A stretch of 64,000 nt of DNA from Calycina herbarum (Eukaryota > Ascomycota > Leotiomycetes > Helotiales > Pezizellaceae). The stretch lies in the NCBI GenBank assembly GCA_001414485.1, contig LLEY01000054.1, positions 248,001 to 312,000 on the forward strand, read 5' to 3'. A program made the position numbers and the translations under genes. Below the pieces are notes generated by a model. It saw only the letters and a list, made by a program, of their open reading frames with translations. It was not told where the DNA came from and did no database searches. Below are positions 35,784 through 48,818 of the stretch, one piece after another; positions within the stretch are counted from its first letter, which is position 1, and every line of letters starts with the position of its first letter.

Positions 35784-37189
35784 ATGCATCTCTCAGCCTT
35801 TCTCTCCGTCGCTCTCGCGGTCCTCCCTTCTGTCGTTTCCGCCAAAAACGTCTTCGCCCACATCGTTGTTGGGAATACAGCCGCTCACGACGTAGCAGCA
35901 TGGACTAAAGACATCACACTCGCCAAGAATGCCGGAATCGACGCTTTCGTTCTAAATATCGCCTACCCAGACAGCAATATTCCCATTCAAGTCGCCAATG
36001 CTTTTAAGGCTGCTGAAGCTGCGGGTAGCGCTTTCAAACTCTTCCTCGCTTTCGATTATCTAGGAGGCGGACAAACTTGGCCTGCAACTGGAGGGGATAC
36101 TACCTCAGTCGTTGGGTTGATTAACAAGTATAAGGGCAGTGCTGCGTATTTCAAATACAATAACTTGCCGTTTGTCTCGACTTTTGAGGGTGGAAATACC
36201 AACAGAAATGATTGGGCACCAAATGGAATTATTCGTGGGGGAACTGGTGGTGTTTATTTTGTTCCTAACTGGGATGGTTGTAAGTTCAAATTTCTCTCAC
36301 AATTTGATGGGGGAAGTCACTAACAAGTCACACAGCTGGAATTGATGTTGTCAAGGGTGCTATTGCCAACATTGATGGATTCTTCAGCTGGAACATGTGG
36401 CCTACTGGAGCTAACAACATGACCACCTCCAACGACTTGACCTGGAAATCTGGCATGGGATCCAAGAGCTACATGATGGGAGTTAGCCCATGGTTCTTCC
36501 ATTCCGGGGCTGGTGACCTCGCTCCTTGGGTATGGAGAGGTGATGATCTCTGGGCTGATAGATGGGCACAAACTCTAACCGTCCAACCTGATTTCGTGCA
36601 GTAAGTTCCCCTCTCCCATTCCCATCAAATGCCCTACTAACAAAAGTCCAGAATCGTCACCTGGAACGACTACGGAGAGGCCTCCTACATCGGTCCCATC
36701 GGAGCTGCGTCTGAAATCCCCTCCGGATCAGGCCAATACGTCAACGGCATGCCCCACGACTCTCTCCGCGATTTCCTCCCTTACTATATCTCCCAATACA
36801 AAGGAACAGCCTTCACCATCTCCCGGGATCAACTCCAATACTGGTATCGCACCGCCCCAGCAGCAGCAGGTCAAACCTGTGGTGTTACTGGAAACTCGAA
36901 CTCTCAACCTACTGTTGCAGCCAACGCCGTCGTTGAAGATGGAATTTTCTTCTCTGCTCTCCTTTCTGCTGCTTCCAAGGTTACCGTGCAGATTGGATCC
37001 GGGCCGGTGATTGAGAAGAGTGGTGTTAAAGGTATCAATCACTGGTCTATTCCATTCAATGGGCAGACTGGTGTTCCAGTTTTCAAGGTGGTCAGCTCGG
37101 GAGTTACTGGCAAGGGAGCTGCGATTACCTCTGCTACTACTTTGGCTAGTGGGTGTACGAACTATAATATGTGGGCTGGTAGTGCTTAA
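35784..37189 (+). CDS. Secreted GH71 alpha-1,3-glucanase (mutanase)
   Basis: Three exons (35,784-36,279; 36,336-36,600; 36,652-37,189), introns of 56 and 51 bp, giving 432 residues. Residues 1-20 are a signal peptide ending in VVSA. The mature protein begins KNVFAHIVVGN, the usual GH71 start, with ITLAKNAGIDAFVLNIA, then LFLAFDY, a GFFSWNMWP region after the first intron, and WNDYGEASYIGPI at about 258-270. These are hallmarks of GH71 endo-alpha-1,3-glucanases, which cut the alpha-glucan of fungal walls (S. pombe Agn1, Aspergillus AgnB types). The length fits a single catalytic domain plus a short C-terminal beta domain; no separate carbohydrate-binding module or GPI signal is seen. A role in wall remodelling or attack on other fungi is inferred. 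Confidence 0.93.
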
Positions 37190-40100
37190 ATACTCTCCTC
37201 TTCCATGTATTGTTTTCTTTGGTCGGGGGTAAAAGCGAGAGCGGCTTTCATTGTTGGGATTGGGCATGTTTGGATTTCTTGCGTATATATATACCCGGGT
37301 CTTTTCTGCTATGCATTCTTCAGTTTTTTCTAATTCTCTTGTTTGTGGCGGACGAGTTTTAGACGAGTCTCGCGCAATTTTATATTCTCTTACCCGGATT
37401 GAAAAGTCTGTATGAGTTACGAGTTCGGTTTTTTGTAAATAGATGGTAGAAACGATATCACACTAGCTTTTGAACTTGCAATTCAATTCATTTCTCTTCC
37501 CTTACTGGAGCCTCGTGGATTTTGTACCTGGTTTCATAATAGTATATAACCGGCTTGTTGGGAAGAAAGAACTTAAAAGTACCACTGTCACTTCACGCTA
37601 TCAAAAAACCATTCACTCGGTGGCGCTTTTACGGAGACTGGTTAATGGCTGCATCGAGTGTGAATCCACAAAGGTGTTTTGATAGTTTTTTTTTTGGAGG
37701 GGATTGCGTTCGATATTTCCAGCCTTTCCATGGTAGTTAACTTTGATTTCGACAGCAAAGAAAAAGTCGACAGCAAGAGCTGCGGATTGAAAGGGAACTG
37801 GACGAGCTGTACTTGCTACAAAATATTCCAACAAGGCTTTGGCTAGCGTTCCGGAAAAAATCTGGGAAAACTTTGAGGAACTTGGACTTACTTTGAGGGC
37901 GGCGTGGGACACTCCAAATCACATTCATTTTTCCTTCGATTCTGGGACAGCCTGGCAGATTACTTGCACACTGATGTTTATGGAACGTGTATTTGCTTGG
38001 AGCTACAAATGCAAGCGGCATATTCTATCCTTGAGACGCTATAACTTTTAACTCACTGTGCACAAACCTCATCAATTTGCCTGGGTGGGATTAGCTACAT
38101 TGTTCATGTGCTATTACTTCACTCCCGTCTTGGAATATACTGGAAGGCTTATTTATACTTCGTAACACCTGATCGAGGGAGGAGTGACTCTTTTCCAAGC
38201 TTTAATCCTCCGAGAGTAGGCGGAACTTCCTATCAAGATACTTCACTCTATGCTCTGGTTGTTGGGGAGATACCCAATATGAATTGTGATATGGCTGCGA
38301 TAAATATTTGACCTTTGTATCTGGGACCTGAGAACTTGGAAGCACAAGCCAGGTTGCACCACTGGTATCACGTAGAGCGTCCACACAAGAGAATCCTCGA
38401 TCCGGAAGGGTTCTTCGATTTGCTATTTGCATTTTCTGGCTTTTGATACCTGTTCTCATTTCTTGTTAAATTCAAGTTTCAAACCTTCAAACCCTTGAAT
38501 TACTGTCGAATTATTTTTCGTTACTACCGAATATCTAGCTCACACACGGCCAAAAGTTCTGAAAGTGGAACAGTTTAGTCACACTTGTCTCCTTCTGGAC
38601 ACTATCAAAGTTGATTGACCAAAAGGTAAGCGTCCAGCCGACACTTTTCCGACTCCGCAAGACAATTTTGACGACGTTCGAAGTGTTTCTCGCTTATTTG
38701 TTCTCCCAAGAGTTACTGCTGAAATCTAACTTATCTGTAGCAGAGGTATTGAACCGTCGTCTTCTTCTCGCTGATCCCACCACAAGAAAGTATAGATTGA
38801 CAGACGATCCACTTCCCCCCATCTGCCCCGTATGTTTTTTTCTAAAGCATCGATATCATAGAGTTGATCTGAAGAATTCAATTTGCAGAGACACGAAGAA
38901 ATAGTGCTGCATCGAGAACTGAAGTCTGGGGGTATTTGCTTCATGATATAGTAAATTTTATTCTTCATGAGACGAGTTACTCCTCTACTGTACCAACATG
39001 AATGAAGGAAAGTCTGAAATGATCCAACGATTAACGAACAAAGCACAAACGCTTTGGTCATGGTCTTCCTGGTTCTGGAATGTAAACTGGACTCCAAACT
39101 ATCGATGTGGTTGAGGTAATGTGAAGAGGTTACCATCTTTAAACCCTTTGTTTGCTAGGGGGCTGCTCCACTGCTGCATCTCAAGAATACAACCTATTCC
39201 GTTTGCCAGCACCAACGAGTTGAATTAATTAATGAGATTATCTTTGTCCTTTTTCACAAAACCGAAATTCGGGGGAAATCCTAAGCTAACTATCGTCTCG
39301 CCTACCTGGAGCTCGCGAACCTGAATGTTGACTTAGATTTCGACACTAACCTGGAACTTGGCAGGAAAAAGTACAAGAAGAAAAGTACGAATGTTTTGTA
39401 TCAGCCAAGCTTCAACGGGCTGGAACCTGTTTGTAGTAACAAATTGTTATCAGGTGGACTGTCTGTTAACCTCACACCTCGGTAAACTTGCTACCAATGC
39501 TGAGAAATTGCCGTTTTCGGGTACTATTTGGAAAGGAATTGAATTCCCGTGCCCATTTCATAAGGGGGCTTAAACCATTTTGGCAGTTAGCTTGGGATCG
39601 ACAGTGAAGAGAAACTCGACAGCAAGAATTGCGGAGAGAAAGACATGGAGATGTTGAACGAGGCAGATCTTTAGGTTCAACCTCTGGTTTCTAACTCTTG
39701 ACCTGCGGTAATTTAGGAATGTAGTGTTCTAATTTTCCTTTGAAAACAATCAGGGGCAGTCCACCGGAAAAGCTTCGTACCAATTGAATTGTCACTTTTG
39801 CATCCAAGGATGGATCTTTGGTGGTATATATTTATGCCCTTGAGAGTGGGCTGACTTCTATATCAGAACAATTCACCTTAAATTCCGTCAACCCACTTGT
39901 TGAGAAGATTCGTGCGCGATTTCATTGTGTCTGTTTTATGAGATCTGTGTATTCTTGACTCATCATTCCATAGACTTTGGAAGAGAAATACTCAAAGAGA
40001 AATAGTTGTGACCAGGGAAGTCGGAAGCACAAGCTAGCCTACATTTCTGGTAGACCAAATAATCGGCTCATAAATCAGAGTCAAATGAAGGTGTGAATAA

Positions 40101-41215
40101 CTCACTTCTCTCTGAATGGCCGCCGACTGTTCTTCAATCTAACAGGGTGGCCAATTCCTGCTATTGGAAAATAACAAAATTTTCCTACCATGATTTTCTG
40201 GCGGAAAGGAAAATCGTCACGGTGACAAAAGAATTCTTTCTAGGATTTTCAACCAATCGATCATCATAGCTGGATTTTTTCGAGGCATCGGCGGCATCTG
40301 TTAAGGCTCTAGGTTTCTTCGGTAGGTCTGCAAGGCCAAGTCGGAGAGTAAGAGGAAGGACTAGCCTTGAGTCCCACCTCACGAGGTTGTTAAGTGAAAA
40401 CAGGAAGGGGACGATCTCGAACTCTGTTGCGCACCACAGGGGTCGTTCCACTCCCCTTTCCGACCCCTGTCCTGTTGGTTTCAGGGTCTGCCTTGGTTTG
40501 TAGGTTTTTACTGAGTTCCCATCATTGGCCTTTCATGGAGATACTCCTTTCGCGATACCCCAACTTTCCGACACACGGCAGCTCAACCATATAACACCCC
40601 GTCTTCCTCCCGTCACAACGAGTATCGAACTTATGTAGGCGGGTGGGAAAAGTTTAATGTCATCAGTAGTTGCTGGCCCTATGTTGGATGCAATAGAAGG
40701 AATGCTCATATCTAGTTCTCCCCTGTATCAAAAAGTTGTCTATTGAGAAAAAGACAAATACCTACGAGCTTGGAGGTTATGCAGATGCCCTATTGAAGGA
40801 GCATTTATTAGCACAAAAACGGGTTCGAGATGGAATTTTATACCTCGAGCACGCAGGACGAGCATGGGAAGATGAGGTCTTGAAGCAGAAGTTTTGAAAG
40901 GGGATTTTGTTGTCTGTGGGGATCGACTTTTGGGGATCGATGGCCGTGGAGTTTTTGGTTTGGGCAGTGTTCCCGTTCCCGTGCGAAGTCCTTTGTCCTG
41001 TTCCTCCCAATTCTCAGTCATCGATAGACGATGGGTAGTGGGGTAAAGAATCAGAGTCGTGCCTTCCGTTCACTCTCCTGTTATGGGCAGGTGACACAAA
41101 AGTACTGTCGGAAGATAAAAAGGAAGGAACAACCTTGATAATCGAATCTTGAAGGTGCAGACAGCTTGGAGCAAGTAGTATTTGAGATGGAAGGGAAGGA
41201 GCGACCTCTTCACTT
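37190..41215. other. Gene-poor right flank of the gene island
   Basis: Normal composition, no RIP, no defensible gene. The longest open frame (38,726-39,136, minus, 136 codons) has no recognised domain. Two segments about 1.7-1.9 kb apart are loosely alike: near 37,735-37,800 versus 39,585-39,650 (shared TCGACAGCAAGA), and near 38,325-38,370 versus 40,010-40,060 (shared GGAAGCACAAGC). This suggests an old duplicated, non-functional segment. The region ends abruptly where AT-rich repeat sequence starts near 41,218. Confidence 0.45.
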
Positions 41216-41217
41216 CT

Positions 41218-41350
41218 TTAAGTATTAAAAAGAGTATAAGTTTATTACATATAATTAAATTAAATGTCTAATTTAATACTTATAAATTATTTTATAAAGA
41301 ATATTCTTTTTTAAGTACAAAAAACCTATTTTAAGTATTAAAAATATATA
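41218..41350. repeat. AT-rich direct-repeat segment flanking the pogo stack
   Basis: TTTAAGTATTAAAAA occurs near 41,217 and again near 41,333. A 40-bp segment at 41,278-41,317 recurs in direct orientation at 58,998-59,038 on the far side of the two DNA transposons. It may be a small non-coding element or a target-site repeat. Confidence 0.5.
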
Positions 41351-41535
41351 ACGTGGTTTATTACCGAGTCGGATATATCACCGAGTCGGATATATCACCG
41401 AGTCGGACACTAAAAATACATACAAAAAACGTCTGTGCGACCCTAGTAAAAATCTGTAATTCTTAATAAAAACTAATAAAATTAAAAAATCTACTTTATT
41501 ACTAACGTGATCTATTACCGAGCTGTGTATATTAC
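41351..41535. repeat. Left terminal inverted repeat of element E
   Basis: Matches the reverse complement of about 55,660-55,979. It includes three tandem copies of ACCGAGTCGGATATATC (41,363, 41,380 and a partial copy at 41,397), whereas the right end has only one, so either the left end expanded or the right end contracted. Confidence 0.8.
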
Positions 41536-41619
41536 TAAGCTACGTACTTTTACTAACTTCTACTACTTTAAAATATAATAAATCAACTATAATAATAGAT
41601 AAAACTTATTACTCTTCGG

Positions 41620-42301
41620 ATTCTAATAAGCTAGATATATCTATAAGTTCTTAATAAGTTCGCGTATTATAACCAGTCTTTCTATAAGTGTTATAACGTT
41701 ATATAGTTAAAATCTCTTTCTTACGATTTACTCTTCTAAAGCGCTTATCGTATCGTATCTCCTTATTTACTTCGTCTTAAGCTATAATATCGTATACATT
41801 CTCTATAGTAAGTATACCTCCTTAATAGATACGATTCTTTTTAGCTCTACAACGCTTAGAAAGTGCCTTATTTACCGCTTAAAGTATACGTAGCTCGGTA
41901 TTAACAAGAGTTAATTCATAAGCTAAACACTCTATACCTTTGGCTAACGAAGCGACAGTTTAAAAAAGAGGAGTAGGCGAGCTTCCTTAATAATAGATAA
42001 TATAATCTCTAACCAAAGTCGTTTACGAAAGAGCTTCCGTTAGGTTATAAGAGGTCTACGAAACCTAAGAGTCTGCCTTAACAGAAGAGAGGCTAGTAGA
42101 CGTTAGAGTTTATAACTTTATATCTAACTTCGATATAACTACTTAAGAGTTAAAAGATATTAATCCAGCTCTGTAGAATCTAGTCTAACCGTTTATAAGA
42201 GTAATTAACTTAATATATACTTATTTAGAGGTTATAAGAAACTCGACCTTAGTAATATAATTAATATATACTTTTATAAACTCTTCGATTTCTTAACTAT
42301 A
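41620..42301 (-). pseudogene. C-terminal part of transposase of element E
   Basis: Continues the frame broken at 54,638. It contains the pogo-family stretch ending TRFYRAGLI (about 42,150-42,200) and a basic tail near 41,780-41,870 with IENVYDIIAQDE. It ends before the left inverted repeat. It carries stops and is not functional. Confidence 0.7.
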
Positions 42302-42417
42302 TATCAAGGGTTACACCTGTAGAATAAGTCTCGGAGTACTCCAGCGACGCATTCACGTGACCTCGCTTAGCAACGTATAGACGTAATAGAACCTTCGAGA
42401 GTACCCTTAGTAGAACC
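42302..42417 (+). repeat. 5' LTR of element B, first part
   Basis: The first 116 bp of the 242-bp LTR, ending in GAACC, the target site used by chromovirus C. The remaining 126 bp lie at 49,286-49,411. Confidence 0.92.
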
Positions 42418-42879
42418 TGTCACGAATCACGTGCCAGCACGTGACGAAGTGAAGTCCAGGCGACGTCCTAATAGAACGAGTACTATTGTAACTCTGAAAA
42501 GAAGAAAGGATTAGATATAGTAGGATATACAACCCTAGGATCTTATTATAGTTATATTATATAACTCGGTTAGGAATAGTCAGGTAATAGAGTCTAGTTT
42601 TAAGTAGCCCTAGAAATAGAGTCGGACTCTATCTTCGGGACTCCTGCTAAGGAAGACTCTAACACGAACGAAGGTTCTATATAAAAACTAGCACGTCTGC
42701 TATTAGATAGTAGCTTCGTACTTAACTTTAGTTATTAATCTTATTATCTTATTTAATATCTTTAATATAAGTAACGAGTTCACTTCTAAGTAAACAACCC
42801 GGCGTATCTATACTTCTTATCTATATACTAACCTTCGAGACTTAGTTATCTTTGTTCAGTTTATTTAAGTTTCGTTACA
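42418..42879 (+). repeat. 5' LTR of chromovirus C
   Basis: 462 bp, TGTCACGA...GTTACA, with TG...CA ends intact. It is less RIP-mutated than its partner: it retains CACGTGCCAGCACGTGACG, where the 3' copy has TA replacements. Confidence 0.93.
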
Positions 42880-43069
42880 CTTTAAGCACCTACTTAGAAG
42901 TTCAGTCGCTATAGCCCTAGTAACCCCCGCCGTAGCAGCGAGCCTAAATGCTAGTCAAGTCAACGTCGTAGGCATATCTAGAAATACGACCGAAAGGACA
43001 CCTGCCGATATACAGTTAACTAGGAACGACGACAATGTTAGTATACTAGACGCCCCCGAGCCCTATAAG

Positions 43070-44030
43070 GTCGAAGCACTTAAGTCTATTAAAGTTAAGA
43101 TACTAGATATATATCACAGGAAGCGAAAGAAACTCGACTTATTCCTTCTTTAAATAGACATCTACTTTAACTTTAACTCCGACAAGTTTAAAAGCAATTA
43201 TAACTTATAAACTATCTTTGCTATCTTCTATCTTAGAGAATCAGCATTAGAATAGGCCTAGCTATACTTAGAGGACTTCTTTAAGAATAAGAATAAAGAT
43301 AGAAAGATAGAATTAACTAAGATTATATTTAAATCTTAGAAAGGATTTAAGGCAACTATTAGGAAAGTTTTTAGAAACTTCGATATAATCCGAACAGCTA
43401 TACGTAAGCTTTTAGAGTTATACTAAACCGGATTAGTAATAGATTACGCTAACGAATTCTAACGTTATAGAACAAAGTCGAGATAGAATACTATTACTCT
43501 TATAGAACTCTTTCGTAGAGGATTAAAGGTATATATTCGTAAGGAAATAGCTAAGTAGAATATATAGTTCTTAACTATTATAAGTATAATTAAGGAAGTT
43601 ATCTAGCTAGACAACTGTTTATATAAATTTAGAAAGAGTAACCCTAGGTATAGGGAAAAGAGTAAAGGATTAGGAAAGTAGAAGTACTCTTACACTAGTA
43701 AACATAGTAAGGAGGTAAATACTACATAGAAGAAAACCTTTCTAAAAAAAGGACTTTCCTAAAAAGAGCGAAATTATCGACGTAAGTAGAACTTATGTTA
43801 TAACTATAGCCTTCTAGGTTATAAGGCAAATAAGTATAGTAAGAAGAAAGACTCTAAGAGAAAGAAACAAATCAATACTACTATTTAATAATAGGTAGCT
43901 TTAACCGATTATATTAAACTTATAGATAAGAAGCTTAAAGTATAAGGATATAGAACCTAGATTAAAAATAATAAAGGAATTAGTAGTATATAAGATACTA
44001 ATAATAATAGAGACCTACTCCTTAAAGAAT
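43070..44030 (+). pseudogene. Gag remnant of chromovirus C
   Basis: The plus-strand reading from about 43,075 gives a Gag-like protein ending in a zinc knuckle near 43,783-43,845. Its pattern CYNYSLLGYKANKYSK corresponds to a C-x2-C-x4-H-x4-C box with three ligands changed to Tyr (Cys or His to Tyr, as G-to-A and C-to-T changes give). Stops at former Gln codons are present. Confidence 0.75.
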
Positions 44031-44879
44031 ATTATAATATATAATTAGTAATAGAATCTAAGCAACCTCTTTAAGTAAAATACAAATCACTACTATTAAC
44101 TAGTTCTTTAAAGACATTGGATTTATCTTCTAGTTTAGAAGAGGAAATAAAGAATAAAGACCCCGAAGTCGGAGAAACTTAGGCATTCCTTAGAACCTTT
44201 AAACAAGGAAATTAATAGATATATATTAATAACTAGAAACTAGACTTCTAAAGTCCTTATATAATATAAAGGGTTAACCTAACTATCTTAACAACGTATA
44301 TAGTTATAAGTAATAACCCTAAAATAATAACTCTAGTTAGCTTAATTACTAAACAGAAAACTATTAAAGAAAAGGAACTAAAACAGAAACGATAACTAGT
44401 TAAAAAACCTAGCTACTCTAAAGTAGAGGATATATAGAGAATATACGATATTTTAGATAAGGCTAGTATATAGGCTATTAGAGAAAAGAATTTAAGAGAC
44501 TATATATTTAAGGTTTACTATATAAAACTAGAGATAAGTATACTAGAGGCTACTTTAGATTATCTATATATAGGAGAACTATAGTCTATAGAAGCTATTT
44601 TAGAAACTAATTATAAATAGATCTAATATAATAGTAAATAAATACTAAAACGATTTATAAGAGAAATCTCTAAAACTATAGAAATCATAGAATATAGACT
44701 AGTATATAAGGTAATATACGCTAATAAGGAAAGAGTAAGATTTTTTCTATAGTATAAGAACGAGGAAAGAAAGAATTATAACTAAGAAAATCGATCTTTC
44801 GAAGTCTAATACGTTAAAACAAAGTTAAACACTACCTTAGAAGAAAGATAGTTAATAATAACTACTAAAATATAGAGAA

Positions 44880-47800
44880 AAAAGTTATAAGTTATAATAG
44901 ACTTAGAAGTAATAGGTAACTTTATTTCCCTAATAGCTTAAGAGAAGCTAAACGTTCTAATTAAAGAGATAAGACTATATTAATTAGGAGTAGTCGATAG
45001 AATAGATATTATATATTAAAATAGGATTATTAATTAGTAAACTATTCTAATAGAAATTAATATTAAAGGACACTGTTTAAATATATAATTTAATATTATT
45101 AAAATAGGAAGTAAGGAAGTAATACTTAGTATACTATAGATTTAGAAATATAATCTAGAAATCGACTAGAAGAATAGAACGATAACCTTTAGCCGATATA
45201 AATACAAGGGTTCGCGTTTATAACTACAAGGCTAGAACAAGGTTAGTACTACCTCTTCTAAAGCGCTAGAACACCTTACTCAGGGTCCTTCACAGGTTAG
45301 TAAGAAAGCTAATAATAAAATACCTATATAGTATAGAGAATTTAGAGCTTTGTTTAAAAACCTAGAAGACTTACGAGCTGTGACAGCTCTGGTCACATAC
45401 ACTCGATTCACTTACGTATGAGTCATACCAATCGAGTCACATATAGCTAGCACGTGTAGCTGTTATGCCTTACCGAGCTTTAACCGAAGTCTCGCTTAGT
45501 GTACATAAATAGAGACAGAGCGTACCAACTCTCCTCTTCTCTCTTTAGTTTAGTTTTCTTCGAATACAGGTACCATTCTACAAGCATCTCTTTTGGTGCA
45601 TTTGTAGAGGGCCGTCACACGAGCCTTACTAAAACATTGCTTATAGGATTATAAGATTAAATTAAAAGAGGGTTATTATCTCTTAAAGTAGAAGCTTCGG
45701 TTATATAACTAGAAAAGCCTATAGAGAATAGAAAGTTATATAAAGAAAGGTATTAAGAAGGGATATATTAGAAGATCTAAGTTACTAATTACCTTAAATA
45801 TACTTATTATTAAGAAGAAAGACGATCTAGATAGAAGAGTATATGTTAATTACTAAGAAGTAAATTACACTATAGTTAAGGACGCTTATCCGCTGCTACC
45901 TAGCTAATACTTATAAGACAAGTTAGGTAAGGCAGTACGATTTACGAAATTAGATTAATAAAACGTCTATAGACTTATATAAATAAAAGTTAGAGATAAA
46001 TAGAAGATAGTATTTACCTTACTATCGAGCCTTTACGAATACATAGTTATACTATTTAGACTATATAACGTACTAGCTATATGTTAGAGATAAAATAATA
46101 ACATTTTAGAGGATCTTCTAAGAGTAATAGTAATCTATTACCTAGATAATATCCTAATCTTCTTAGAAAAAGAAGAAGAATATAAGAGACATATTAAAGA
46201 GGTTTTATAATAACTTATAAAAGTAAACTCTTAGTTAAAACTCTTAAAATACGAGTTTAGAGTAACTTAGACACTTTTCCTAGGATAGGTATTTAGCCTA
46301 GAGAAAATAGAAATAGATCTAATAAAAATCTAGGATATCTTAAACTAGAAATTACTAGAGAATATAAAAGATATATAGTTCTTCCTTAGATTTATAAACT
46401 TTTACTGTCTATTTATATAAGACTATATAAAAATTACTAAACTAATGTTAGTACTAGTTAAGAAAGCTATTAGGTTTATATAGAATAAATAGGTAGAGAA
46501 TACTTTTTAGAAAATTAAAGCAAAGTTTATAGAAAAGCCTATTCTATACGATTTCAATATAGACAAACTTAGTATAATTAAAACAGACACCTTAGACATA
46601 GTAGTAGGTGTAGTTTATCTATAGCTAAATAATAAGAGAAGACTTATACCTATTATATATTATTCTAAAATATTTAACCTAGTATAATAAAACTATAGTA
46701 TCTTTAATAAGAAACTACTTACTATAGTATTAGCTTTAGAACACTAAAGGATTTATTTATAGTTAGTAAAATACTTAGTTATAGTTTTATCTAACTACGA
46801 GAACCTTAGAACATTTACAACTACTAAGGAACTTACGATAAGACGATTAGCTAGATAGTTAGAGATATTAGAAGGATTTAACATCGTTATTTAGTATATA
46901 AAAGGAACGTCGAATACTCGAGCTAATACTCTTAGCTAGAAACCTAGATATAAGAGAAATAAGGAGTATAAGAAGATTATAATCTTGAAAACTCTTAAGA
47001 ATAGAGACTTAGTACCTATAGTATACGAGATAGTAGTAACGAACAACATCTAGATAGATAAAATTTAGAATATATATAAAGGTTATAACTAATATATAAA
47101 AGGGAAATTATAGGTTCCTAGCTTATATATAAAGGAGTTTATATAGGAATACTATACTACGCTCGCTTACGGATACTAAGGAATTCGTAGAACTCTCTAG
47201 AGAATAAGATAATATTACTATGTTAATCAGTTATCTATAATAGTTAAGGAAGTAATAGTAGAATATAATACCTATACTAGGAACAAGGCTTTCTACTATA
47301 CTCTTTATAGACAGATAAACACTACTCTAATACTATAGATACCTTAGAAATTAATATCTATAGATTTTATTATTAAATTACTAAAATCTAAAGATCTAAT
47401 AACAAGAGTTAAATATAATATAATCCTAGTTATTATAGAACGACTTATAAAGTATATAATTCTAATAGTATATATAGAGTTAAGTATAGCTAAGGAATTA
47501 GCATTTACATTCCTTAGAGAAGTAGTCTTAAGACATAGACTATCTAAAGAGATACTCTTAGATAGAGATAAGCTCTTTACCTTGAAATTTTAGATTACTC
47601 TTATAGAATAATTAGGTATAAAAAGAAAGCTTTCTATAGCTTTCTACTCTTAAATAAATAGAGGAAACGAAAGGATAAATTAAGTAGTTAAAACATACCT
47701 TCGTTATTATACTATTCTACGCTAACTTTAGGTATAAATTAATAGTATATTAAGAACTACTATCTACGACTATCGATAACTAACTTACTCGTATTTATGT

Positions 47801-48310
47801 CTCGAAAATTAAGAGTCTATATAAGGAACTTGTAGAGGACCTGTAATTTATAGTTGAAAGAAACACGTACTACTATAATAAACGACGTAGTTAGGAGCTA
47901 ATACTAAAAGAGGGAGATAAAGTCTACTTAGTATAAAAGAATATCGACATAAAAAGACTAAGTAATAAATTAGATTATAAAAAACTTAAACTATTTAAAA
48001 TTAAACAAGTTAAGAGACCTTTGAATTATAAATTAGCACTACTAAGGATAATAAACATCTACCTAGTATTCTATATATCCTTACTTAAACTAGTACTACT
48101 AGGAGCACTACTAGCCTTATTTATAGAAATTCAACTAGTTAATCTAAACACTAAATATAAAGTTGTAAGGATTCTTAACTATAAGATTATTAGAGGTAAG
48201 ATTAAGTATTTAATTAAATAGTTAGATTACCTATACTTAGAAAATATATAGGAACTAAAAAGCAACCTTAGCTATTACTTAGGGAAACTTCAGGAGTTCT
48301 ACTAACAAAA
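44880..48310 (+). pseudogene. Pol remnant of chromovirus C with chromodomain
   Basis: Protease-like sequence near 44,890-45,150. Reverse transcriptase at about 45,850-46,320 has the active site YLDN (46,139-46,150) in place of YLDD. RNase H lies at about 46,550-46,950 and integrase at about 47,100-47,720, with recognisable D, D and E regions. The C-terminal chromodomain lies at about 48,145-48,290 (KYKVVRILNYKIIRGKIKYL). Chromodomains direct integration to heterochromatin in this clade. The solo LTR at 45,379-45,619 splits the gene between protease and reverse transcriptase. Confidence 0.8.
45379..45619 (+). repeat. Solo LTR with CGAGC target duplication
   Basis: 241 bp, TGTGACAG...CGTCACA, flanked on both sides by CGAGC (45,374-45,378 and 45,620-45,624), inserted in the pol gene of chromovirus C. 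It has no internal coding region, so it is the product of LTR-LTR recombination. It keeps many CpA and TpG dinucleotides and so looks younger or less RIP-exposed than everything around it. Confidence 0.9.
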
Positions 48311-48818
48311 CCTAGAGCTGCCTAGAATTCAGGACTAGGGTTAGACAGGGATATATCATTGGAAAGTACCTGCTTAATAAAAGGAGTTATTTCAAAGGTA
48401 GGAAACCAGGTAGAAGAGGATTCAGGAGGAGAACTCGAAGGAGGAAGACTCAGAGGAGTAATAGGAAATCGTTTACGTATAGGACTAAAGAAGAATCGAT
48501 ACATAGGTTTTCAAGGCCTAGGGACAGGAATAACGAGATAGCTAGAGCTATTATAGGACCTTTTTAACCGGATATACTTAGAACAGCGAGAGGATTTAGA
48601 AAGCTTTAGAAGACATCGACGGGACTGTTTATAACAAAAGGAACAAGTCTTAGCTAGACGTTGCACGGTTTCGATCTATATAGTAAGAGCTAAACGCTCT
48701 TTTTGTTTAGTATATAAAGAAGACATGTTTATATATAAGAGAAGGTTGATATCTTTTCAAAAATGTATTTCAGGTTCGTATTCTAGCATAGGGACACGCT
48801 AGGCTAAGAAGGGGATAG

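Noticed and set aside
24488..37189. Biosynthetic or defence gene cluster
   Set aside because: Genes are housekeeping hydrolases, a carbonic anhydrase and a secreted protein of unknown role. No core synthase, transporter, regulator or toxin-like gene is present.
38726..39136. 136-codon minus-strand frame
   Set aside because: Longest frame in the right flank but no family resemblance, no signal peptide and no splice context; kept only as a remark on the intergenic region.
48359..48541. Glu- and Gly-rich 60-codon frame after the chromovirus pol gene
   Set aside because: Lies in the 3' region of chromovirus C between chromodomain and LTR; likely an element tail, not a host gene.
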